Assembly: GCF_015354335.1 (NCBI RefSeq)
Contig: NZ_JADKYR010000003.1
Span: 186,001 to 250,000, forward strand
DNA length: 64,000 nt
Source: Methylophilus sp. 13
GTDB taxonomy: Bacteria; Pseudomonadota; Gammaproteobacteria; Burkholderiales; Methylophilaceae
Direction: 5' to 3'
Both the position numbers and the translations under genes were made by a program. Shown here piece after piece: positions 56,465 through 64,000 of this stretch. How positions within the stretch are numbered: the stretch's first letter is position 1; every line of letters begins with the position of its first letter. The notes beneath the pieces are model-generated. The model ran no database searches and was not told the DNA's origin. It was given only the letters and a program-made list of their open reading frames with translations.

Positions 56465-58234
56465 ATGATTTATGCTGCCCCCAATACCGAAATTGAAGCC
56501 ATCCTGGCACAGAGAAACCTGTTGCCCTTGTTTCAGCCCATTATTGATATCAAGCAAGCGCAGGTGTTTGCGCATGAGGCGCTGATTCGCGGACCACTGG
56601 AGTCCAAACTACATGCGCCGATTGCCTTGCTCAATGCAGCCAAGTTATGTGGGCGGGATATCGAGATGGAGTCTATCGCGCGCGATGTGATTTTTGAAGA
56701 ATATCGCCGGGCGAACCATGCCATGCCACTGTTTGTAAACTTTAGCCCGGATGCCTTGCTGCACAGCGAAAGTGACTGGTCATTAAGCTTGGCGCAGCTG
56801 GAGAACTATCAGCTTGCAGCCAGCGATATTGTTATCGAAATCACCGAGAGTTCCACCATACGCGATTACGCCGAACTCAAGGAGGCGGTCACCAAACTCA
56901 AGGCACTCGGGTTTAAAATCGCGCTCGATGATCTGGGTGAAGGGACTTCAAGTTTGCGTTTGTGGTCTGAGCTGTCACCGCACTATGTCAAAATCGACAA
57001 GCATTTTATTGCCAACATCCACAACGATCCGATCAAGCTGGAATTTGTCCGCGGCATTCAGAAAATTGCGCTGGAGTCTAACACGCTGACGATAGCCGAA
57101 GGCATAGAAACCAAAGAAGAACTGGCGGTCATCAAAGACTTGAAAATAGACTATGCCCAGGGCTACCTGCTGGGCCGTCCGTTCCCCAAATTTCAGGCGA
57201 CTTTGTCCGAAGAAGTGAGCACCCTGCTCAACAAAAACATTATTCGTTTATTTGCGGACCAGCAAACCATGGTCTCCAAACAAGCAACCGTATCCGGGCT
57301 CACCAGCTATCAAGTGGCGGCGCTGCCTGAAATGACCAATGAAGAAGTCTATGACTGGTTTCATCACGACAACAATCTCAACTCTATCCCGGTCACCGAC
57401 CATAAAGGCAAGCCACTGGGGCTGATCAGCCGTTATGACACCATAGACCGCTTTGCGCGGCGTTACCAAAAAGAATTACATGGCAAGAAATCCTGCACCA
57501 CATTTATGGATACGCAATGCCTCATCATCCAAAAGGACATGCACATCCTGGCCTTGAGCGAGCTGATCCTGCAAGCCGATCCCAAGTATTTACTGAACGG
57601 CTTTATTATTGTCGACGGCGAGCGTTATGTGGGCATGGGCAGTGGTCATGCGCTGTTGCGCGAAGTGACCAACATGCAGATTCATGCCGCACGCTATGCC
57701 AACCCTCTCACCCTGCTCCCGGGCAATGTGCCAATTAATGCCCATATCGACAAGCTGCTGGAACGGCGCATAGCGTTTGTCGCCTGTTATTGTGACCTTG
57801 ATCATTTCAAGCCGTTTAACGATGCCTATGGTTATCGCCGCGGCGACGAGGTGATCCAGTTTGTCGGGCGCATGCTGAGCAGCATGGTGAACCATGAGCA
57901 TGACTTTGTCGGCCATATCGGCGGTGACGACTTTGTGATTGTGTTTCAGAGTGAAGACTGGGAAAGGATATGCCGCGACATTCTGGACACGGTGGCGAAG
58001 GTCATGCCAGACTTTTATGACCTCAAGGATGTGCAGTCAGGTGGCATTCATATTGAAGACCGCTTGGGCAATGAACACTTTTTCCCGTTTGGCAGTTTGT
58101 CTATCGGCGCAGTCAGAGTTAGCGCCGAGTTTTTTGCCAGCCATCATGAAGTGGCTGGCGCCATGAGTCATGCCAAAAAGCAAGCCAAAAAGATTGTCGG
58201 TAACAGCCTGTTTACCGAGCGCCGCAAGCGATAA
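56465..58234 (+). CDS. EAL-CBS-GGDEF protein, likely c-di-GMP phosphodiesterase
   Basis: 589-aa soluble protein in the order EAL (about 5-245), CBS pair (about 275-400) and GGDEF (about 420-585). The EAL domain keeps the catalytic set: HEALIRG, VNFSPDAL, VIEITESS, ALDDLGEG, VKIDKHF and IAEGIETKEEL, so hydrolysis of c-di-GMP is expected. The cyclase motif is GGDDF, lacking the usual fourth-position Glu, and no RxxD site precedes it (HEHD), so this domain is probably inactive or regulatory. CBS domains commonly sense adenine nucleotides. It is a single gene, converging on the BPSS1780-type gene. Confidence 0.9.
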   Translation: MIYAAPNTEIEAILAQRNLLPLFQPIIDIKQAQVFAHEALIRGPLESKLHAPIALLNAAKLCGRDIEMESIARDVIFEEYRRANHAMPLFVNFSPDALLHSESDWSLSLAQLENYQLAASDIVIEITESSTIRDYAELKEAVTKLKALGFKIALDDLGEGTSSLRLWSELSPHYVKIDKHFIANIHNDPIKLEFVRGIQKIALESNTLTIAEGIETKEELAVIKDLKIDYAQGYLLGRPFPKFQATLSEEVSTLLNKNIIRLFADQQTMVSKQATVSGLTSYQVAALPEMTNEEVYDWFHHDNNLNSIPVTDHKGKPLGLISRYDTIDRFARRYQKELHGKKSCTTFMDTQCLIIQKDMHILALSELILQADPKYLLNGFIIVDGERYVGMGSGHALLREVTNMQIHAARYANPLTLLPGNVPINAHIDKLLERRIAFVACYCDLDHFKPFNDAYGYRRGDEVIQFVGRMLSSMVNHEHDFVGHIGGDDFVIVFQSEDWERICRDILDTVAKVMPDFYDLKDVQSGGIHIEDRLGNEHFFPFGSLSIGAVRVSAEFFASHHEVAGAMSHAKKQAKKIVGNSLFTERRKR

Positions 58235-58253
58235 CGTTGCAAGCAGCAAGCAA

Positions 58254-59051
58254 TTAAACGCTGGCCTCGACTTGTGGTGCTGCCCTGAAGGCATCTTTGT
58301 AGCTGATGTATTGAAAGGCAAACATCAGCGCATTAATGACCAGCAAGGCAATAAATACCAGCAGCGGCATCAGCAACTGCGTGACCGTTGGAATCAGCAC
58401 ACCTAAAATGCCAATCACCAGCCCCAGTCCCAGCATTACCACCAGCATGCCCAGCATCATAACTAGCCAGGCTACGCCCATGGGCACGGTATATTGCAGC
58501 ATGCCAGCGATACTGGATTTGATCGCTTTCACCAGTGGATAGCCATTGAGGGCAATCAGCATGGGGGAAAACCAGGTAGCAATAAACAAAGGCAAGAGCA
58601 GCAACAGCAACTTCACAATAAATGACAACGTGTTTTCAAGAAACTTGGTCATTTGTGAATCACTCATGCCGGCTTTGGTCGGCGCATGCGAAATGAGCGA
58701 AGCAAGTTCGCTGCTGAGCAGATAGGTCGCCAACACGGCATAAATCAGGCAGCTAGCGCCCAACAGCAACAAAGGCTTAAGATGCAGCTTGAGATGTTGC
58801 CAGGCATCACCGGGCGACATTTCACCGTGCATATCCACCTGGCGGTAGAGCATCACAATCCAGGCCATGCAGACGGGCCAGATCACCACACTCACCATGC
58901 CTAGAAACCCCAGCAATGGCAAGGATGGCAACACCATAAAAATGAAGATGTAGGCCAGCGAGCACAACATCCAGATATGTGGCTGCGTTTTAAATAAAGC
59001 CAGGCTTTCTTTGACCCAGCGAATCCCGCGCTGGCTGTTTGTTTCTGTCAT
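58254..59051 (-). CDS. BPSS1780-family membrane protein
   Basis: 265 aa with about six membrane helices. The start (RGIRWVKESLALFKTQPHIW) and the repeated short PLPLLG-type loops agree with the BPSS1780 family, found widely in betaproteobacteria and of unknown function. It precedes nothing on its strand within the next 20 bases except the EAL gene's convergent end. The upstream neighbour on the same strand is thrB, 22 bases away, so cotranscription is likely. Confidence 0.85.
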   Translation of the reverse strand: MTETNSQRGIRWVKESLALFKTQPHIWMLCSLAYIFIFMVLPSLPLLGFLGMVSVVIWPVCMAWIVMLYRQVDMHGEMSPGDAWQHLKLHLKPLLLLGASCLIYAVLATYLLSSELASLISHAPTKAGMSDSQMTKFLENTLSFIVKLLLLLLPLFIATWFSPMLIALNGYPLVKAIKSSIAGMLQYTVPMGVAWLVMMLGMLVVMLGLGLVIGILGVLIPTVTQLLMPLLVFIALLVINALMFAFQYISYKDAFRAAPQVEASV

Positions 59052-59073
59052 GTGACTCCCTTTTATAGCGCGA

Positions 59074-60000
59074 CTAAGTAAGCGCTTGACGATTCAGCAA
59101 TACCCGCTCGAAATGAGCCGGGTCTTTGGCATGGGTCAATTCCCCCGCCACAGGATAGTAAAAATCATACAGGCGCGATAGCCAAAAGCGCAAGGCAGCG
59201 CGGCGCAACAAGGCCGGCCAGAAGGATTTTTCTTCTGCAGTGAACGGGCGAACCGCGTGATAGGCATTCATGAACACGGCCAGCTTGTCATCGACAAACA
59301 CACCGTTGGCGTCTACGCACCACTCATTCACCGCAATGGCCACATCGTAGGCCAGTACATCATGGCAGGCATAGTAAAAATCAATAAAGCCGCCCAACAC
59401 ATTGCCGTCAAACAACACGTTATCGCGGAATAAATCGCCGTGTATCACACCATGTGGCAGACCAGACAAATCCAGGCCATGCTGAAACTGCAATTCCTCT
59501 TGCAACAAATGCTGCTGTACGGGTGCAAGCTTGGGCATCACCTGCTGCGCTGTCATCACGCGCCAGCCCTGACCGCGCTGATTGTGTGATTGCTCATGAA
59601 ACGCCATACCCGCCAGATGCATACGCGCCAGCGTCTGTGCCACGGCTTCAATCTGGGTCAGGTTGGGCTGACTGACATCACTGCCACGCAAGCAGCTCAC
59701 CATCAGGGCAGGCTTGCCATGAATCCGGTGCAAGGCCACGCCTTCTTTATCGACAATCGGGCTTGGGCATTGAATGCCGTGCTGCGACAAATGCGTCATT
59801 AAGTGCACAAAATAAGGCAGCTCGTCAAAATCGTTTTTCTCAAACACAGTCAGCACAAAGCGTGACTCGCTGGTTTCGACAAAATAATTGGTATTGGTAA
59901 TGCCAGCCGCAATGCCGCGCAAAGTTTGCAGCTCGCCAACATTAAAAGGCGCCAACCATAGGCGCACTTCATCCAGACTCAGAGTGGTAAAAACAGACAT
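59074..60000 (-). CDS. thrB: homoserine kinase, ThrB type II (aminoglycoside-kinase fold)
   Basis: Phosphorylates homoserine for threonine synthesis (308 aa). Unlike the GHMP-type ThrB of E. coli it has the choline/aminoglycoside kinase fold: GITNTNYFVET nucleotide loop, catalytic GVIHGDLFRDNVLFDG, and metal-binding GGFIDFYYAC. The length and HTNFF-like motifs match betaproteobacterial and alphaproteobacterial ThrB. Between DUF2782 and BPSS1780 genes, a common betaproteobacterial neighbourhood. Confidence 0.93.
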   Translation of the reverse strand: MSVFTTLSLDEVRLWLAPFNVGELQTLRGIAAGITNTNYFVETSESRFVLTVFEKNDFDELPYFVHLMTHLSQHGIQCPSPIVDKEGVALHRIHGKPALMVSCLRGSDVSQPNLTQIEAVAQTLARMHLAGMAFHEQSHNQRGQGWRVMTAQQVMPKLAPVQQHLLQEELQFQHGLDLSGLPHGVIHGDLFRDNVLFDGNVLGGFIDFYYACHDVLAYDVAIAVNEWCVDANGVFVDDKLAVFMNAYHAVRPFTAEEKSFWPALLRRAALRFWLSRLYDFYYPVAGELTHAKDPAHFERVLLNRQALT

Positions 60001-60040
60001 GTGGGTGACAACCCTACCCTTACGGGCAGGTCAAAAACAT

Positions 60041-60385
60041 TTAGAAGCGGAAAAGAATCCATTTGGGCACGGACACCGGGCGAGAAGGACCATCATGTAC
60101 CCATTCGCCATTGCGGTCTTCCCGGTGCAGGTAATAGGACTTGCCGCTCGGTGGTGTCACTTTCACCATATAGACCTCGCCATTCAGGCTGTATTCCTCA
60201 ACCTCGTTATCACCATCCTTGCGCTTGGAGATGGTCGGCTGGTCTATGGGTTGTCCTTCAATGACCTTGGGCGGAGAGGGAATGTCATCCAGCAACTCGG
60301 CATCTTTGGGGGCCGCAGCACTAGCCAGCATGGAAAAACTCGCAAGGCACAGTGTGGCCAGCATAAAACGGGAAACATTACGCAT
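60041..60385 (-). CDS. DUF2782 exported protein
   Basis: 114-aa periplasmic protein with signal peptide (MRNVSRFMLATLCLASFSMLA). The mature part contains the DUF2782 pattern: EYSLNGEVYMVKVTPPSGKSYYLHRED-like region and the C-terminal PKWILFRF, which is nearly invariant. Its function is unknown. In many betaproteobacteria DUF2782 lies next to thrB and polA, exactly as here. It is 40 bases upstream of thrB on the same strand. Confidence 0.85.
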   Translation of the reverse strand: MRNVSRFMLATLCLASFSMLASAAAPKDAELLDDIPSPPKVIEGQPIDQPTISKRKDGDNEVEEYSLNGEVYMVKVTPPSGKSYYLHREDRNGEWVHDGPSRPVSVPKWILFRF

Positions 60386-60489
60386 GGAAGACTCCTTAGT
60401 CAGTGATCGCTATTCTAGCAAAAAGCCGTGCCGTGGCGGACATCCAGCGCTGAATAAACTTGTAAATATCCTGGCTTTGCGCGCAGCGA

Positions 60490-61218
60490 TTACAGGTACA
60501 ACTGCATCTTGCGCTCCGCTGGCGTCAATTCGAAGCCAGTGGTTTCATAATGTTTGAAAATCGCGTCCACGATCTGTTGCGGCTCATCAATCACTTGCAC
60601 CAGATGCATATCGGTCGGCGAAGCCATGCCTTCTGCCACCAGCGTATTGCGCAACCAGTCTATCAAGCCTGCCCAAAACTGGCTGCCGACCAGAATAATC
60701 GGAATCTTGCGGCTTTTGCCCGTTTGCACCAGCGTGATCGCTTCCATCAGTTCATCCAGCGTGCCAAAGCCGCCCGGCATGACGACAAATGCGCTGGCAT
60801 ATTTAACGAACATCACCTTGCGCATAAAAAAGTATTTAAAACTGATGCCGATATCCTGATAGGGATTACCGTGCTGCTCGAAAGGCAACTTGATATTCAG
60901 CCCGACACTGGCGCCACGGCCTGGAAAAGCCCCTTTATTGGCCGCCTCCATAATGCCTGGCCCGCCGCCAGAAATCACACTAAAGCCGGAGTCTGATAAT
61001 AGCCGGGCAATTTCTTCGGTGCGTTGATAATACGGATGGTCAGGCTTGGTACGAGCACTGCCAAAAATCGACACCGCGGGCGTAATCGCCTTGAGGTTTT
61101 CAGTGGCGCCGACAAACTCGGCCATGATTTCAAAGGCATGCCAGGATTCATGGCTGGCACTATCGCCATTGAGCAACTCAGGCTCGACCATGGTTGGCAG
61201 CTTGGGGGTGGTCATCAT
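60490..61218 (-). CDS. LOG-family protein (cytokinin riboside 5'-monophosphate phosphoribohydrolase-like)
   Basis: 242-aa Rossmann-like protein of the TIGR00730/LOG family. SIFGSARTKPDHPYYQ, SGGGPGIMEAANKGAF and the catalytic PGGFGTLDELMEAIT are clear. Members cleave nucleoside 5'-monophosphates (including AMP) to ribose-5-phosphate and base; whether this one has that activity is inferred. It diverges from polA with about 93 bases between start codons. Confidence 0.9.
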   Translation of the reverse strand: MMTTPKLPTMVEPELLNGDSASHESWHAFEIMAEFVGATENLKAITPAVSIFGSARTKPDHPYYQRTEEIARLLSDSGFSVISGGGPGIMEAANKGAFPGRGASVGLNIKLPFEQHGNPYQDIGISFKYFFMRKVMFVKYASAFVVMPGGFGTLDELMEAITLVQTGKSRKIPIILVGSQFWAGLIDWLRNTLVAEGMASPTDMHLVQVIDEPQQIVDAIFKHYETTGFELTPAERKMQLYL

Positions 61219-61311
61219 TCAGTCCTTCAACAATCAAAACCAAATTAGTGTACATGAAGTGGCTTTGAAATGCGTAAAATACGCCATTGATTTGACTCTT
61301 GAGAACACACG

Positions 61312-64000
61312 ATGAAAACCCTGCTGCTGGTCGATGGCTCCAGTTATTTATACCGCGCGTTTCACGCCATGCCGGATTTACGCAACTCAGCCAACGAGCC
61401 GGTCGGGGCGATTCAAGGCGTGTTGAATATGTTGCGGCGCCTGCATAAGGACTATCCTTCTGACTATAGCGCCTGTGTGTTTGACGCCAAGGGTAAAACC
61501 TTCCGCGACGATCTCTATCCTGAATACAAGGCTAACCGCGCCAGCATGCCGGACGATTTGCGCGTGCAGATTGAACCGCTATACGAAACCATCCGCGCGA
61601 TGGGCTGGCCGCTGATTATTGAAGAAGGCGTTGAAGCCGACGATGTGATTGGCGCACTGGCCAAGCAGGCCGAAAAAGAAGGCATCCGCACCATTATCTC
61701 GACTGGCGATAAAGACATCACGCAACTGGTGAATGAAAATATTACCGTGGTCAACACCATGCGTGATGCCTTCCGTAAAACCGATGATGTATTGGATATT
61801 GCCGGCGTAGAAAATAAATTTGGCATCCCGCCCAGCAAAATTATCGACTACCTGACATTGGTCGGTGACAGTGTAGACAATGTGCCTGGGGTCGAAAAAG
61901 TCGGCCCAAAAACGGCGGTCAAATGGCTGACAGAATATGGCTCTCTCGACAATATCATTGCCAATGCCGACAACATCAAAGGCGTGGTCGGCGAGAACTT
62001 GCGCAAAGCCCTACCCTGGTTACCCACGGCACGCGAATTGATCACCATCCGCTGTGATATCGGTATCCGTGAGCATTTTGATGAACTGATCCCCAAAGCC
62101 CCGGACAAGCCTGCGCTACTCGCGCTGTTTGACCATTTTGAGTTCAGAAGCTGGAAGCGTGACTTAGACAAATTGCCAGACGGTGCCACAGCACCATTGA
62201 TTGAAAATTCAGTCCTACGAACCGTCGAGGAGCTTAGCGGGCAAGCCGGTGGCGATTACTCGCCGGATACGCGACGGCTTTACCAGACCATTTTATCGGA
62301 CAGTGAACTGGAACCGTGGCTCACCAAACTGGAACAAGCCGCCCTGCTTTGCTTTGACACTGAGACGACCTCACTGGACCCCATGCAAGCCAAAATTGTC
62401 GGCGTCTCGTTCAGCGTCACGCCGGGGGAAGCGGCTTACATCCCGCTCACCCATGATTACTTTGATGCGCCTCCACAACTGGCTTTGACGGCGACCCTGG
62501 CCAAACTCAAACCCATCCTTGAAAACCCGGACATTAAAAAAGTCGGCCAGAACCTTAAATACGATATGCATGTGCTGGCCAATCATGGCATCACGCTGCA
62601 AGGCATTGCGCACGACACCCTGTTGCAATCGTATGTGTTTGAGAGCCACAAAGGGCATGGCATGGATGAGCTCAGCGAGCGCCATCTGGGCATTGCCCCC
62701 ATCAGCTACGAAAGCGTGGCGGGCAAAGGCGCAAAACAAGTGTCGTTCAGCCAGGTCACCGTCGAGGTGGCTGCCGAATATGCCGCGGAAGACGCCGACA
62801 TCACGCTGCAACTGCATCAGGCCCTGTACCCGCAAGTGACAGTCTCGGACAAACTGCGCTTTATTTATGAGCAGGTGGAAATGCCCAGCATGCAAGTGTT
62901 GCAACGCATGGAGCGCAACGGCGTGTTGATCGACAGCCACATGCTCAACCGCCAGAGCAATGAAATTGGCCTGCGTTTGATGGAGATTGAAAAACAGGCG
63001 TATGAGCTGGCCGGACAACCGTTTAACCTGGGTTCGCCCAAGCAGTTGCAAGAAATCCTGTTTGGCAAACTGGGCATCAAACCCTTGAAAAAAACGCCTT
63101 CTGGCGCCCCCAGTACCGACGAAGATGTATTGCAGGAACTGGCGCTGGATTACCCGTTGCCCAAGGTAATCTTGGAGCACCGCAGCTTGGCCAAGCTGAA
63201 ATCCACCTACACCGACAAGTTGCCGAAAATGATCAACGCGCAAACCGGGCGCGTGCATACCAACTACAACCAGGCAGTGGCAATTACCGGACGGCTGGCC
63301 AGCTCGGACCCCAACCTGCAAAATATTCCGGTGCGCACCGCCGAAGGCCGTCGCATCCGCGAAGCCTTTATCGCCCCGCCCGGTAGCCAGATCATCTCAG
63401 CGGACTATTCGCAGATTGAGCTGCGCATCATGGCGCATCTCTCACAAGATGCCGGAATGCTGACGGCCTTTGCCAATAACGAAGACATCCATCGCGCCAC
63501 GGCCGCAGAAATTTTTGGCGTGGACAAAGCGGCCGTAGATAACGAGCAGCGACGCTATGCCAAAGTGATTAACTTTGGCCTCATCTATGGCATGAGCGCG
63601 TTTGGCCTGGCGCAAAACCTCAATATTGAGCGCGGCGCGGCGGCCAATTACATTGAACGCTATTTTGCGCGTTACCCCGGTGTCAAAGCCTATATGGAAA
63701 ACACGCGCGCACTGGCCAAGCAGCAAGGCTATGTCGAAACCTATTTCGGCAGACGCTTATGGGTGCCTGAAATCAACAGCGCTAACGTACAAAGAAGAAA
63801 CGGCGCCGAACGCGCCGCCATTAATGCCCCCATGCAAGGCACGGCGGCCGACCTGATCAAACTGGCGATGATCGCCGTCGACCAATGGCTGACCGAGCAA
63901 AAACTGCAGACCAAACTCATCATGCAGGTGCACGATGAACTGGTGCTGGAAGTGCCTGAACATGAACTGGCATTAGTCAAACAGACCTTGCCCGTGCTCA
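61312..64000 (+). CDS. polA: DNA polymerase I, 3' end beyond window
   Basis: Open from the ATG to the window edge (about 896 codons; full length is usually near 910-930). Three domains: 5'-3' exonuclease (about 1-290; DAKGKTFRDDLYPEYKANR, STGDKDITQLV, LVGDSVDNVPGV), an intact 3'-5' exonuclease (about 330-500; FDTETTSLDP, GQNLKYDMHVL, AAEYAAEDADITLQLH), and the polymerase (motif A ISADYSQIELRIMAH, motif B RRYAKVINFGLIYGMS, motif C MQVHDELVLEVP). The proofreading site residues are all present. The start MKTLLLVDGSSYLYRAFHAM is typical. Confidence 0.97.
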   Translation, partial: MKTLLLVDGSSYLYRAFHAMPDLRNSANEPVGAIQGVLNMLRRLHKDYPSDYSACVFDAKGKTFRDDLYPEYKANRASMPDDLRVQIEPLYETIRAMGWPLIIEEGVEADDVIGALAKQAEKEGIRTIISTGDKDITQLVNENITVVNTMRDAFRKTDDVLDIAGVENKFGIPPSKIIDYLTLVGDSVDNVPGVEKVGPKTAVKWLTEYGSLDNIIANADNIKGVVGENLRKALPWLPTARELITIRCDIGIREHFDELIPKAPDKPALLALFDHFEFRSWKRDLDKLPDGATAPLIENSVLRTVEELSGQAGGDYSPDTRRLYQTILSDSELEPWLTKLEQAALLCFDTETTSLDPMQAKIVGVSFSVTPGEAAYIPLTHDYFDAPPQLALTATLAKLKPILENPDIKKVGQNLKYDMHVLANHGITLQGIAHDTLLQSYVFESHKGHGMDELSERHLGIAPISYESVAGKGAKQVSFSQVTVEVAAEYAAEDADITLQLHQALYPQVTVSDKLRFIYEQVEMPSMQVLQRMERNGVLIDSHMLNRQSNEIGLRLMEIEKQAYELAGQPFNLGSPKQLQEILFGKLGIKPLKKTPSGAPSTDEDVLQELALDYPLPKVILEHRSLAKLKSTYTDKLPKMINAQTGRVHTNYNQAVAITGRLASSDPNLQNIPVRTAEGRRIREAFIAPPGSQIISADYSQIELRIMAHLSQDAGMLTAFANNEDIHRATAAEIFGVDKAAVDNEQRRYAKVINFGLIYGMSAFGLAQNLNIERGAAANYIERYFARYPGVKAYMENTRALAKQQGYVETYFGRRLWVPEINSANVQRRNGAERAAINAPMQGTAADLIKLAMIAVDQWLTEQKLQTKLIMQVHDELVLEVPEHELALVKQTLPVL

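Overview
The window looks like a core-genome stretch from a Gram-negative betaproteobacterium. A methylotroph of the Methylophilaceae type is my best inference. The evidence is a BPSS1780-type membrane protein, a DUF2782 protein, an H+-pumping pyrophosphatase, LPS heptosyltransferase genes, a betaproteobacterial DciA/M23 pair and an MxaD-like periplasmic protein. No rRNA, tRNA, CRISPR array, IS element or prophage was seen. Nearly all of the DNA is packed with genes.

Layout. 1-4.7 kb: M23 peptidase, DciA-like protein, membrane pyrophosphatase (hppA) facing soluble pyrophosphatase (ppa), and a DUF1232 protein behind purC. 5.7-10.3 kb: lower glycolysis, with two GAPDH genes, pgk and a PAS-GGDEF cyclase. 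10.5-15.1 kb: msrA, rppH, a beta-propeller protein, an MxaD-like protein, a sigma-54-driven major pilin and an esterase. 15.2-19.2 kb: isoprenoid operon xseB-ispA-dxs followed by folE2 and the diverged tail of a second folE2. 19.3-23.6 kb: MFS transporter, aroC, corA and a ParA-like ATPase with a broken P-loop. 24.1-27.9 kb: grpE-dnaK-dnaJ with two sigma-32 promoters. 28.1-30.8 kb: orphan pilin and divergent LPS glycosyltransferases. 30.8-36.4 kb: bioBFHCD plus rhomboid, with no bioA. 36.4-37.2 kb: comF. 37.2-53.3 kb: a 15-gene MSHA-type pilus locus, all on the minus strand. 53.4-64 kb: trmL, a candidate small RNA, uvrD, an EAL-CBS-GGDEF protein, BPSS1780 protein, thrB, DUF2782, LOG-family protein and the first ~896 codons of polA.

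How the parts may work together. The pilus locus carries a MshE ATPase with the N-terminal c-di-GMP-binding motif, and the window also encodes one likely cyclase and one likely phosphodiesterase. Sigma-54-like promoters stand before pilA (perfect match), mshA (one mismatch) and mshE (two mismatches), which suggests shared RpoN control of the two pilus systems. The most novel-looking item is a ~100-nt minus-strand RNA candidate between trmL and uvrD. It has an ECF/sigma-E-like promoter, a hairpin presenting an anti-Shine-Dalgarno loop, and a strong terminator. A second, weaker candidate lies downstream of dnaJ.
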